Assembly: GCA_045639325.1 (NCBI GenBank)
Contig: JAZUCU010000042.1
Coordinates: forward strand, 61,012-125,011
Direction of reading: 5' to 3'
From: RGIG8244 sp045639325
GTDB lineage: Bacteria; Verrucomicrobiota; Lentisphaeria; Victivallales; UBA1829
Length of the DNA: 64,000 nucleotides
Positions 16,761 through 24,969 of this stretch are shown here, piece by piece (the first letter of the stretch is position 1; each line of letters opens with the position of its first letter). The notes below the pieces were generated by a model. That model did not search any database and was not told where the DNA came from. It saw nothing but the letters and a program-made list of their open reading frames with translations. Position numbers and translations under genes: made by a program.

Positions 16761-19175
16761 ATGAATGATATGTTAGCTGATCCGAATAAATTAACAATCC
16801 GCGTTCTGGAAAAACAGAACAGACATGACGTCATGTATGCCGCCGCGGCATCCCCGGATAATAAAGTTTATTTTGCATTATGTGCGGAAGTCGGTTTCGA
16901 TGGCGCATTTACAAAATTGATGCAGTATGATCCGGCACTGGATAAATTTTCTCTTGCTGTTGACTTGGAAAAAGTAATTCATTACAGTGAAGAAGACCGG
17001 GTAAAACGGCATCCCCATTCCAAAATTCATACCGCAATTGCATTTTCTCCGGAAGGAAAATTGATTGCTGCAACTCACATGACCGCCCCGCCGGTCGGGG
17101 AAGATTATTATCATTACTGGCATGTGTGTAACGATCCGGAACGGAAATTTCTCGGTTCCCATTTGATCATTCACGATCCCAAAACGGGGTCGACGGAAGA
17201 CTTCGGCGTCGTTGTTCCCAATGGCGGCGCAAGATGGATGACCTACAATCCGGAGCGTAACGAAGTTTATATTACCGGCTTCCTCCGCTGTCATTTTCAT
17301 GTTGCCAACCTCAATACCGGGGAAGTGAAAGATTACGGACGAATTGCCCAGCATGACTATCTCGGCCCTTGCTATTCTCCGGCGGATGGATGCGTTTACA
17401 CCTCAGACAGTCAGGGTAATTTCCTCCGGTTCCGCCCGGATAAAGGCACGTTTGAAACATTGCCGATCGGTGTCCCTGATGATTTCTGGGCAGTACAGAA
17501 TGCACGCGGTATTTTCAACCTGCTGCCGTCCCGCGACGGTAAAAAACTTTACGGTACTACCTGGCTGACTCATCATGTTTTTGAATACGATCCGTTGAAA
17601 GGTCGTTACGGCACCATGCGTGATCTGGGAATTCTCGGAGATGAAGTGGTCAACCATTACGATTTTCCGGAAAAACGTTTCTTCCCCCGTATGTTGATTA
17701 TCGGCCCGGATGATAAATTGTATTTTGCGGCGTATAATGCACAGGGCAAAAAGCGTATTCCGCCCCATATTTTCTCACTTGATCCGGAAACATTGGAACA
17801 ACACGATCTGGGTCAAATCAAGGTCGGCGACTTCCCCGGATTGAATGTGGTTGCATCCGCCTGTGCGACATCGGATGGCACTTTGTATTTCGGCGGGGAA
17901 CGCCTTGGCGGTGCGGATGCCATGTCCATCTTCATCTACAATCAGAATGGCGTCAACAAGGAACCGGAAAAAGCCTACGTCGGCAAATACGATACCCCGA
18001 ATCTGCCGCCGCCGCCCGTCTTTAGCTTCAGTGACGGCTATCACAGCATCAATTCAAAAGATAATAACATATTCCTGCGGAACGGAACGCTTGTCGCACA
18101 GGAAGAAGGTATGTCCGGCGTGATGCCCTTGATTCCCCGTCAGGAAGGACGCATCGGAGCCATGCTTCAGGATCAGGAATCCGGTACGCTTCTTGGTGTG
18201 ACACACGGTGCGGAACCGCGGATGTTTGCTTATTTCCCGAATGTCCGTTATTTCCTGCCCCTTGCCAAATTCGGCAGAGCAGGGGAAGATTGCCGTTCCA
18301 TGGCACAGATTTCAAACGGTCAGGTATTCTTCGGTACTTACGGAACAGAAGGCGGACATCTGTATCAATACAATGCGGCAGAAAACCAGCGTTATTTCAA
18401 TTCCCGCGAAGATGCAGACCGTGGTGAATTCACAAAATATTACCTGCAGCCTTCGGATGTATTGTCCAAAATCACCGACCTCGGGGAAATTGCACCGGGC
18501 GAGGGCGTTTATCGTTTGATTTCCGTGGATGATAAGATTTACGGTATCACCTGGCCTTCCGGTGATTTCTTCTCTTACGATCCGGAAAGCGGCGAACGGA
18601 AGATTTACCCCTGCTTCAATGAATTTATCCGCAGAAAAAATAATCTGCCGCAAGTCATGATGGAATATCAGAAGACAATTTATTTCTCCGGTCATCACGG
18701 ACATATCATTGCCTTTGATACCCTCAACGATTCCCTTTACGAAACATCCATGAAGATCCCCTGCAGTTGCGGACGTGAATATCTCACGACCATGAGTGCG
18801 GCAACATCCTGCGGCGATGGTGTTTTTTATTGTGGTACCAGCGCCGATGGTTTGCTGTGCCGTATGGATGTGGTGAATAATAAGATTACCTCCATGGGGC
18901 GTCCGGTGAATGAAAATCAGATTCGTGCGCTGCATTACAACCGTGATGGCGTTTTGTGGGGAATCAGCGGTCTGGATTCTGACATCTGCCACTTGTTCCG
19001 TTATACGCCGGAGGATGGCTTTACGGATGAGGGGATCATGCGTTCCAACATGCCGGTCACGTGGATTGTCCATTGTGCGGATGTGATGCTTGGCGGCAGA
19101 AACGGCGAAATCTTCATTGGTGAAAACGATGCCATTTCTCACTTGCTGATTTTCTACCCGCCGGTGAAGGGCTGA
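16761..19175 (+). CDS. Large beta-propeller protein, probably two propellers
   Basis: I do not recognise a named family. The 804-residue protein is built of repeated blades with the pattern ASPDNKVYFAL...LMQYDPALDKF, YSPADGCVYTSDSQGNFLRFRPDKGTF, ATSDGTLYFGGERLGG and DGVLWGISGL. A proline-rich linker (NLPPPPVF) near residue 415 divides it into two halves of similar size, which suggests two propellers. There is no signal peptide. It is the last gene of the ceramidase-like/isomerase operon and is followed by a terminator. Propellers of this type can be lyases, lactonases or sugar-binding proteins. The context favours a carbohydrate-linked enzyme, but the reaction is unknown. Confidence 0.6.
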   Translation: MNDMLADPNKLTIRVLEKQNRHDVMYAAAASPDNKVYFALCAEVGFDGAFTKLMQYDPALDKFSLAVDLEKVIHYSEEDRVKRHPHSKIHTAIAFSPEGKLIAATHMTAPPVGEDYYHYWHVCNDPERKFLGSHLIIHDPKTGSTEDFGVVVPNGGARWMTYNPERNEVYITGFLRCHFHVANLNTGEVKDYGRIAQHDYLGPCYSPADGCVYTSDSQGNFLRFRPDKGTFETLPIGVPDDFWAVQNARGIFNLLPSRDGKKLYGTTWLTHHVFEYDPLKGRYGTMRDLGILGDEVVNHYDFPEKRFFPRMLIIGPDDKLYFAAYNAQGKKRIPPHIFSLDPETLEQHDLGQIKVGDFPGLNVVASACATSDGTLYFGGERLGGADAMSIFIYNQNGVNKEPEKAYVGKYDTPNLPPPPVFSFSDGYHSINSKDNNIFLRNGTLVAQEEGMSGVMPLIPRQEGRIGAMLQDQESGTLLGVTHGAEPRMFAYFPNVRYFLPLAKFGRAGEDCRSMAQISNGQVFFGTYGTEGGHLYQYNAAENQRYFNSREDADRGEFTKYYLQPSDVLSKITDLGEIAPGEGVYRLISVDDKIYGITWPSGDFFSYDPESGERKIYPCFNEFIRRKNNLPQVMMEYQKTIYFSGHHGHIIAFDTLNDSLYETSMKIPCSCGREYLTTMSAATSCGDGVFYCGTSADGLLCRMDVVNNKITSMGRPVNENQIRALHYNRDGVLWGISGLDSDICHLFRYTPEDGFTDEGIMRSNMPVTWIVHCADVMLGGRNGEIFIGENDAISHLLIFYPPVKG

Positions 19176-19200
19176 AGAAACATTCGTTTTATTTGAAAAT

Positions 19201-19245
19201 ATCCGATTGTATTTCTGTTTCAGAGTGCAATCGGATGTTTTTTTT
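19201..19245 (+). terminator. Terminator of the ceramidase-like operon
   Basis: A 9 bp perfect stem (ATCCGATTG 19201-19209 with CAATCGGAT 19228-19236) has an 18-base loop and is followed by eight T residues. Confidence 0.85.
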
Positions 19246-19311
19246 ATATCAAATAGCACAAAAATACCATAAAATAGCAAAAATATTATACATAATCATG
19301 TACTTTTGCAT

Positions 19312-19339
19312 TTGAAAAATCGCAAAAAACTTGTATTTT
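19312..19339 (+). promoter_or_regulatory. Possible promoter of the GH4 gene
   Basis: TTGAAA (19312-19317), a 16 bp spacer and TATTTT (19334-19339) lie 50 bp before the ATG. The flanks TTTTGC and GCAAAA (19305-19328) make a short inverted repeat over the -35, a possible operator. The rest of the 213 bp gap is AT-rich with no other feature I can support. Confidence 0.45.
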
Positions 19340-19388
19340 ATAGCATAATACCATTATTTATCCAATTTTTAACAAGGAGAAACAAGCA

Positions 19389-20768
19389 ATGGCAAAAATC
19401 ACATTTATGGGTGCCGGCAGCACCGTTTTCGCCCGTAACGTTCTGGGCGACTGCATGTGCCGCGAAGCATTGAAAGATTCTGAAATCGCATTGTATGACA
19501 TTGATGCAGATCGTTTGAAAGAATCTGAAAAAATCCTCAGCGTTCTCAATGCAAATATTAACGAAAAACGTGCAAAAATCAAGACTTATCACGGCGTTGC
19601 CAACCGCAAAAAAGCTCTGAAAGGTGCTGACTTTGTCATCAACTGCATTCAGATCGGCGGATATGAACCCTCTACTGTGATCGACTTCGAAATTCCGAAA
19701 AAATACGGACTGCGTCAGACCATTGCTGATACTCTCGGTATCGGCGGTATTTTCCGCGCTCTGCGTACTATCCCGGTCATGCTCGACTTTGCAAAAGACA
19801 TGGAAGAAGTCTGCCCCAATGCCTGGTTGTTGAACTATACCAACCCCATGTGCATGCTGACCGGTGCCATGCTGAAAGGCACATCCATCAAGACAGTCGG
19901 TCTCTGCCACAGCGTTCAGGTCTGTATGGAATCTCTGCTCCACGCTTTCGGCATGTATGACTATGATGAACAGTATTACAAAGGAATTTATGCCCGTGAC
20001 CTGGGATACCGTTACAAAATCGCAGGTATCAATCACATGGCATGGCTGTTGAATGTGGAAAAAGACGGAAAAGACGTTTACCCGATGTTGCGTAAAAAAG
20101 CATTGGCGTTGGTCAAAAAACAGCGCGGACATCTGGAACATCCGGAAAAATGCGGTGCCAACCTGGTCCGTCTGGAAATCATGAACAAATTCGGTTACTA
20201 CGTCACAGAATCCAGCGAACACAATGCCGAATACATGCCCTACTGGATCAAGAGCCAGTATCCCGAACTGATTACTGAATTCGGTATTCCGCTGGATGAA
20301 TATCCCCGCCGCTGTATCCACCAGATCAAGAGCTGGAAAGAACAGTATCAGAAGATCAGCAAAGATCCGGATCTCACACACAAACTTTCCATTGAATACG
20401 GTTCTCAGATCATGAACTCCATCGTTACCGGCGTTCCCACTGAAATCAACGGTAACGTGATGAACAACGGCTTTATCGAAAACCTGCCGTCCGACTGCGT
20501 TGTCGAAGTACCCTGTCTGGTCGATTCCAACGGCATCCAGGGTACCTACGTCGGCCGCATTCCGACTCAGTGCGCGGCATTGAACATGACCAATATCAAC
20601 GTTCAGCAGTTGACCATTGAAGCTGCATTGACACTGAAGCGTGATGCGATTTATCATGCAGCATTGCTCGATCCCCACACATCCGCAGAATTGCCCATGG
20701 ACAAGATCATTGCAATGTGCGATGAATTGATCGAAGCTCATGGCGATTACCTGCCCAAATATCACTAA
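19389..20768 (+). CDS. melA: GH4 glycosidase, alpha-galactosidase-like
   Basis: GH4 enzymes hydrolyse glycosides by an unusual NAD- and metal-dependent oxidation-elimination route in the cytoplasm. The 459-residue protein starts with a Rossmann motif (GAGSTVFARN, residues 8-17). It has LLNYTNPMCM (about 147-156) and the metal-binding CHSVQ with Cys173, the variant linked to MelA-type alpha-galactosidases. GINHMAW supplies a further metal ligand. An alpha-galacturonidase or alpha-glucuronidase activity is possible, given the hexuronate operon at 55.5 kb. AAGGAG precedes the ATG. It is a single-gene transcript with a strong terminator. Confidence 0.82.
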   Translation: MAKITFMGAGSTVFARNVLGDCMCREALKDSEIALYDIDADRLKESEKILSVLNANINEKRAKIKTYHGVANRKKALKGADFVINCIQIGGYEPSTVIDFEIPKKYGLRQTIADTLGIGGIFRALRTIPVMLDFAKDMEEVCPNAWLLNYTNPMCMLTGAMLKGTSIKTVGLCHSVQVCMESLLHAFGMYDYDEQYYKGIYARDLGYRYKIAGINHMAWLLNVEKDGKDVYPMLRKKALALVKKQRGHLEHPEKCGANLVRLEIMNKFGYYVTESSEHNAEYMPYWIKSQYPELITEFGIPLDEYPRRCIHQIKSWKEQYQKISKDPDLTHKLSIEYGSQIMNSIVTGVPTEINGNVMNNGFIENLPSDCVVEVPCLVDSNGIQGTYVGRIPTQCAALNMTNINVQQLTIEAALTLKRDAIYHAALLDPHTSAELPMDKIIAMCDELIEAHGDYLPKYH

Positions 20769-20798
20769 TCTGTAATTCACGGATAAGTTGATTTTCCA

Positions 20799-20832
20799 AC
20801 GGAACTGTCTTCGAAAGGCAGTTCCGTTTTTT
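20799..20832 (+). terminator. Terminator of the GH4 gene
   Basis: A 13 bp stem with one G-U pair (arms 20799-20811 and 20815-20827) and a 3-base loop is followed by a run of T residues to 20832. Confidence 0.92.
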
Positions 20833-20833
20833 C

Positions 20834-20861
20834 TTGCATTTTTCCTGAATCGATGTATATT
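20834..20861 (+). promoter_or_regulatory. Promoter of the BASS transporter gene
   Basis: TTGCAT (20834-20839), a 16 bp spacer and TATATT (20856-20861) begin two bases after the previous terminator. The predicted start of transcription lies about 20 bp before the ATG, so the leader is very short. Confidence 0.7.
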
Positions 20862-20887
20862 ATATGCCTAATTCAGGAGTCGGAACT

Positions 20888-21829
20888 ATGGCAGCCAAAC
20901 AAATTATTGATCAGATACGGATTCTGTTGCGTCCGGCGATGATTTTTATCCCTATTATCTGTGCGTTCCTTTATCCCCAGGGCGCAACGGTGTTCGGCGA
21001 TTCCAAAATGGTTATCCGCAACCTTCTGGTTCTGATGATTTTCATTACCTGTCTGAAATTGAAAATGCGGGACCTTTCTTTCCGGAAAGAACACTGGATC
21101 ATTCTGCTGTTGAATATTATGATGGGCGTGATTCCCTTCTTTCTGGCACGCATTCTGTTTCCGCAGGATATGGTGTATGCTCTGGCGTTGTTTTTTACCG
21201 GCATCACGCCCACTGCGGTTGCGGCATCGGTTATTATGACTTTTCTCAATGGCAGAGCAGGGTTCGTTATGTCTTCCTACATTCTGACCAATACGTTGAT
21301 TCCTTTGCTGTTGCTTGTTCTGCTGCCCTATGTTACGGGGAATATGACGGTTGACTTTTTCTTTGATGTGATGAAGACACTGTTTGTGGTGATTGTGATT
21401 CCCTTTGCCGTTTCCCGCTGTGTGTTGTTTGTTTATCGCGGGGCAGCTCAACTGGCTGTGAAATTGAAAATGCTCAGTTTCTTTATCTGGACATTCATGA
21501 TTTATATTTTGAGTTCTTCCGTGATTCTGTATTTCCGCCGCAGCCAGGATGCTTCTTACACGCAGACGGTGATTATTGCATCTCTTTCTCTGATTCTCTG
21601 CTTTTTGAATTTTTACCTGGGCGGGAAGATTTCCAAATACCGTCTCTGTCGGGAATGCAGTCAGGCATTGGGACAGAAAAATACGACCTTTACAGTTTTT
21701 CTTGCATTACAATTTGCTTCTGTGCCTGTTGCGTTAGGCCCTTTTTTCTATATTTTCTGGCACAATATCTGCAATGCGGTGCAGATGTACCGTTATGACC
21801 GGCGCCGGATAAAAAAAAGAAAATCCTGA
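20888..21829 (+). CDS. Bile acid:sodium symporter-like (BASS) membrane transporter
   Basis: The 313-residue protein has about nine to ten hydrophobic segments and the motif LGQKNTTFTVFLAL late in the sequence. This fits the sodium-dependent organic-anion transporters of the BASS group. It also has TPTAVAASVIMTFLNG, a typical crossover helix. The substrate cannot be predicted. I start at 20888 because AGGAG lies 8 bases upstream, and the earlier ATG at 20864 would fall at or before the transcription start. The C-terminus is strongly basic (RYDRRRIKKRKS). Confidence 0.75.
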   Translation: MAAKQIIDQIRILLRPAMIFIPIICAFLYPQGATVFGDSKMVIRNLLVLMIFITCLKLKMRDLSFRKEHWIILLLNIMMGVIPFFLARILFPQDMVYALALFFTGITPTAVAASVIMTFLNGRAGFVMSSYILTNTLIPLLLLVLLPYVTGNMTVDFFFDVMKTLFVVIVIPFAVSRCVLFVYRGAAQLAVKLKMLSFFIWTFMIYILSSSVILYFRRSQDASYTQTVIIASLSLILCFLNFYLGGKISKYRLCRECSQALGQKNTTFTVFLALQFASVPVALGPFFYIFWHNICNAVQMYRYDRRRIKKRKS

Positions 21830-21839
21830 TTTTCTCCTC

Positions 21840-21867
21840 TTGCAAAGCGGAAAAGTTGTGATATTTT
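21840..21867 (+). promoter_or_regulatory. Promoter of the DUF6159-like gene
   Basis: TTGCAA (21840-21845), a 16 bp spacer and TATTTT (21862-21867) lie about 57 bp before the ATG. Confidence 0.6.
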
Positions 21868-21923
21868 AAATGTGTCACATGGGGGTGACGTTTTCAAGTT
21901 TCAAGTTAAAAGAGGAGGGGATT

Positions 21924-22805
21924 ATGGGAACTTTTCAAAGAAGTTGGAGTCTTTTTCAGAAATCGTGGACCGTCGTAGATAAGAACCGGAAATTATTGAT
22001 TTTTCCATTGATATCCATGATTGCCATTGTGTTTTTATTGCTGTTGATTGCCGGAGGTACGTTATCCTATCTGCCGGGCAATCCGCTGAATGATATTCTG
22101 ATTCTGCAAGATAAAAATCCGGATGGCTCATTCAGTATCAGTAAGATCGGGGTGTGGTTCCTGGTTTATCTGCTTGTGATGTATGTTGTCAACTTGTGCA
22201 ATATTGCTTTTTATAACGAAATCTTCCGGGGCTTGCGCGGGAAGAATGTGTATATTCTGCATGGCTTCCGCTGTGCTGCACAACGGGCTGTTTCCATATT
22301 TTTCTGGACGCTGCTTGCTTCGACCGTGGGGGTGATTCTTCGTTTTCTTCAGCCGCGTATCGGCGGAATCGGATTATTTCTTTTGCGGGGGAGTGCGCTG
22401 ATCTGGGTGGTTGCATCCTGCTTTGCCATTCCGGCGATCGTGTTTGATTCCAGTCTGATCAATCCCTTCCGGGTTTTGAGTCGTTCGGAAGAAACGATCC
22501 GGCATACGTGGGGGGAAGCGTTGATTGGATTTGCCGGACTGCATGTGATGACCTGGCTGGCGTTCTTTATCTGGGTGGCAGCCTGTCTTTTTCTTGGCGG
22601 TTTGACTTGGGCGATGCCTGATTTGCAGATGGAAACGGCATGGACTTGTACGGCTTTGTTCTTAATTTTTCTGTTTTTTGCTTATCTGGTGTCAGTTGCA
22701 GAGAAAGTATATTTAGCTTCTTTGTACATGTATGCCCGGGGTAGCGGATCAGACTATTTCAGTCGTAAAGATCTGGAAAGTGCATTTATTTCCCCGGTTG
22801 ATTGA
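21924..22805 (+). CDS. DUF6159-like membrane protein
   Basis: This inner-membrane protein of 293 residues has about five to six hydrophobic segments. It begins MGTFQRSWSLFQKSWTVVDKNRKLLIFPLIS. From memory this matches the start of DUF6159 proteins, which have a similar length and no assigned role. A central segment (FNPFRVLSRSEETIRHTWGEALIGF-like region) resembles the motif before the last helices in that family. The chosen ATG has AGAGGAGGGG directly before it, so the upstream ATGs are unlikely starts. It stands alone between its own promoter and a bidirectional terminator. Confidence 0.7.
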   Translation: MGTFQRSWSLFQKSWTVVDKNRKLLIFPLISMIAIVFLLLLIAGGTLSYLPGNPLNDILILQDKNPDGSFSISKIGVWFLVYLLVMYVVNLCNIAFYNEIFRGLRGKNVYILHGFRCAAQRAVSIFFWTLLASTVGVILRFLQPRIGGIGLFLLRGSALIWVVASCFAIPAIVFDSSLINPFRVLSRSEETIRHTWGEALIGFAGLHVMTWLAFFIWVAACLFLGGLTWAMPDLQMETAWTCTALFLIFLFFAYLVSVAEKVYLASLYMYARGSGSDYFSRKDLESAFISPVD

Positions 22806-22816
22806 TTTTTTTGTAT

Positions 22817-22866
22817 AAAAAAGCTCAAACTGGGACTGTGAAAATCAATCCTGTTTGAGCTTTTTT
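22817..22866. terminator. Bidirectional terminator between convergent genes
   Basis: A 14 bp arm (22817-22830) is repeated inverted at 22853-22866, with A and T runs on both outer sides. It can stop transcripts from the DUF6159-like gene on the plus strand and from the glycan operon on the minus strand. Confidence 0.88.
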
Positions 22867-22888
22867 CTTTTATGTTCCGGAACCGGAA

Positions 22889-24112
22889 TCAGACGGCACC
22901 CCGATACGAGATGCAGGCTTTTGCAATATGCCAGAACAGTTGTTTGAACCATCTGCTTTTGCGTGAGGAAGAAATAGCAATCGCTCCGGCAGGCCATAGT
23001 GATCTTTTGATGCAGCGCCAGTATTCTTTTCTGTTTTTATGGTCCAGCTGACCGAATATGGCAGTTTGATCTTTCTTGCCGAAATCCGCACTGCGGGCGG
23101 GAACTTCCAGAATTTTTGCTTCTTCCGCCGTGGGATAACGCAAGGCACGTTTCCAGAGTTTCAATACGTTTTGGGTTGCTTTTACTACATCGTTGATGTC
23201 GGTTGAAGGCTTGGAACGGAAGTAGTCAATGACGCCCATCCACATTTCTTCTGACTCATCCCCGGCGATACGTTTTTCCCAGTCGGGAATCATAGAACTG
23301 GATGAGCCATCGGGGAGATAATATTCCGTGCTGGGAAGTTCCGGTTCCAGTACAGCTTCAATAATGTGATGATATTCAAGGAAAATATCAATTTTATTTT
23401 TGCCTTTGAGACCGACGGCATCTATCATAATGGGAATAATATCATAGAAGTACCAGGGAACTTCATCACGGTAGTTCCAGCGTCCAAAATAGATGGCATC
23501 CCATTTCCATTTTCCGCATCCGGACTGCAGAGAGCCAAGGGTGGAGCCGAACCAGCCGGTATCGACTGTATGCAGTTTCTGATATTGACCGAATTTATCA
23601 TTCAGATAGGCATTCCCCATTTCCGCCTGCTGATGGAAATGCCACCGGAGTTGATCCGCATACGCGCAACTGTGATAAAAAAGCGCAAAGAAATTATCCC
23701 GGGTAACCGGGGCATAACCGGTGTCATCCGGAATCGTTTGCAATAAATCTTCCTTATTGGGATACAATTGATCCGGAATCAATGCAGCTGCCATGGTCCG
23801 GCAATTGGTATAAGAAAACTCACGGACAACGTGACTGACTGCCAATTCCGGATTTACCGGGAAGATCAATTTTACCGCCGCAAATCTGGAAATCCAGAAC
23901 GGATACAAATCGGTATTACTTTTCAGATCGTTACAGTTCAGGAACAATTCATAGAGATACTGAAGGCGCAAACCGCCGCGGGACATAAACAGTAAAGCAT
24001 CCTGTTTTCTGTCATAGTTCCCTGTCAACCAGTGAAGACGGCAGCAGAATTCGTAAAACAACGGCCCCAGCAGATAACCTGCATCCCGTTTTGTTTTGAT
24101 CTTTCCGCTCAT
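22889..24112 (-). CDS. Glycan-locus protein resembling the COG5610 C-terminal domain
   Basis: I recognise no named family with certainty. The 407-residue protein has QDALLFMSRGGLRLQYLYELFL near the start and HTVDTGWFGSTLGSLQ in the middle. These resemble the RDG and DxGWxGT segments that follow the HAD domain in COG5610-type glycan proteins. Here the HAD domain sits on another gene of the same operon (24959-27589), so the two may be a split pair. The ATG overlaps the stop of the methyltransferase by ATGA, which supports translational coupling. It is the last gene of the Wzm/Wzt glycan operon and has no transmembrane segment. Confidence 0.5.
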   Translation of the reverse strand: MSGKIKTKRDAGYLLGPLFYEFCCRLHWLTGNYDRKQDALLFMSRGGLRLQYLYELFLNCNDLKSNTDLYPFWISRFAAVKLIFPVNPELAVSHVVREFSYTNCRTMAAALIPDQLYPNKEDLLQTIPDDTGYAPVTRDNFFALFYHSCAYADQLRWHFHQQAEMGNAYLNDKFGQYQKLHTVDTGWFGSTLGSLQSGCGKWKWDAIYFGRWNYRDEVPWYFYDIIPIMIDAVGLKGKNKIDIFLEYHHIIEAVLEPELPSTEYYLPDGSSSSMIPDWEKRIAGDESEEMWMGVIDYFRSKPSTDINDVVKATQNVLKLWKRALRYPTAEEAKILEVPARSADFGKKDQTAIFGQLDHKNRKEYWRCIKRSLWPAGAIAISSSRKSRWFKQLFWHIAKACISYRGAV

Positions 24113-24969
24113 TTTTCTTTCCTTTTATTGGAGTAATATGCCAGTTTCAATTTGAGTTTTTTCCACCAGGGCATGGCGCTGTATTCAATGTTGTATTCCG
24201 TACCGTAACTGCGGACATTTTCCGGCATGGTACTGTGATAACGCCATGCATCAATAACGGGGTAGAAAGCACATTTATCGTCTTCAAACTGATGCGGTGC
24301 AAATTGCGTTTTATCCGGGCGGACACAGCACCAGAGATACATTTCCGGATGAATCCGTGTGAGGATTTTATCCACGGCGGTGGGAATGGCAGGGTATTTT
24401 TCCGCACGGACTTCTTCTTTGATGAAGATGAGAATGTTCTGACGGTACCAGGGGCAGACCATGCCATTATACCAGAAGTTGTCTCGGATAATATCAATAG
24501 GGGTGTAACCGAATTCTTTGAAAATCAGCGCCCAATATTCGGGGTAGTTTTCGTTGACGTGACCGGTTCCGCCCTGATAGGGAAAGGCACTGGAGAACAT
24601 GACGATGTCAGAGAGAGAAGTCAGTTTGCCGACGAATTCTCTGGCTTTCAGCGGGGAAATATGTTCTGCCACTTCCAGACTCATGGAAAGATCATAACGT
24701 CTGCCGAATTCAATTTCTGTGCTCAAGTCCACCGGGTGGAATGCTTCCTGCGGAATCTGAAGATATTCTCTGGGAACATAATCGCCGTCGTAACCGGCAA
24801 TGTCGGTGATACCATGTTGCTCGAAAATGGAAAGCCATGTACCGAGCCCGCATCCCAGGTCAACAACGCTCTTGATATTGAAATGATTCAACAGAAAAGG
24901 GATGACTTCTTTTGCTGAATTTCTGCTGCCAAGACTTTGCTCTTCGTAAAAACTTTTATCATAAGCCAT
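24109..24969 (-). CDS. SAM-dependent methyltransferase of the glycan operon
   Basis: The 286-residue protein has class I methyltransferase motifs: VVDLGCGLGTWLSIF (motif I, about residues 35-49), the acidic GYDGDYVP (motif II) and SLEVAEHI (motif IV). It probably methylates a sugar or the non-reducing end of the glycan made by this operon, at the cytoplasmic face of the membrane. It overlaps the large fusion gene upstream by 11 bp and the gene downstream by 4 bp. In ABC-transported O-antigens a terminal methyl group can stop the chain and be read by Wzt. The Wzt here has such a C-terminal domain, so that role is attractive but inferred. Confidence 0.8.
   Translation of the reverse strand: MAYDKSFYEEQSLGSRNSAKEVIPFLLNHFNIKSVVDLGCGLGTWLSIFEQHGITDIAGYDGDYVPREYLQIPQEAFHPVDLSTEIEFGRRYDLSMSLEVAEHISPLKAREFVGKLTSLSDIVMFSSAFPYQGGTGHVNENYPEYWALIFKEFGYTPIDIIRDNFWYNGMVCPWYRQNILIFIKEEVRAEKYPAIPTAVDKILTRIHPEMYLWCCVRPDKTQFAPHQFEDDKCAFYPVIDAWRYHSTMPENVRSYGTEYNIEYSAMPWWKKLKLKLAYYSNKRKEK

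Noticed and set aside
24109..24112. Possible frameshift splitting one COG5610 protein into two genes
   Set aside because: The HAD domain and the 22889 gene are separated by a complete methyltransferase gene, so a simple frameshift cannot explain the split.
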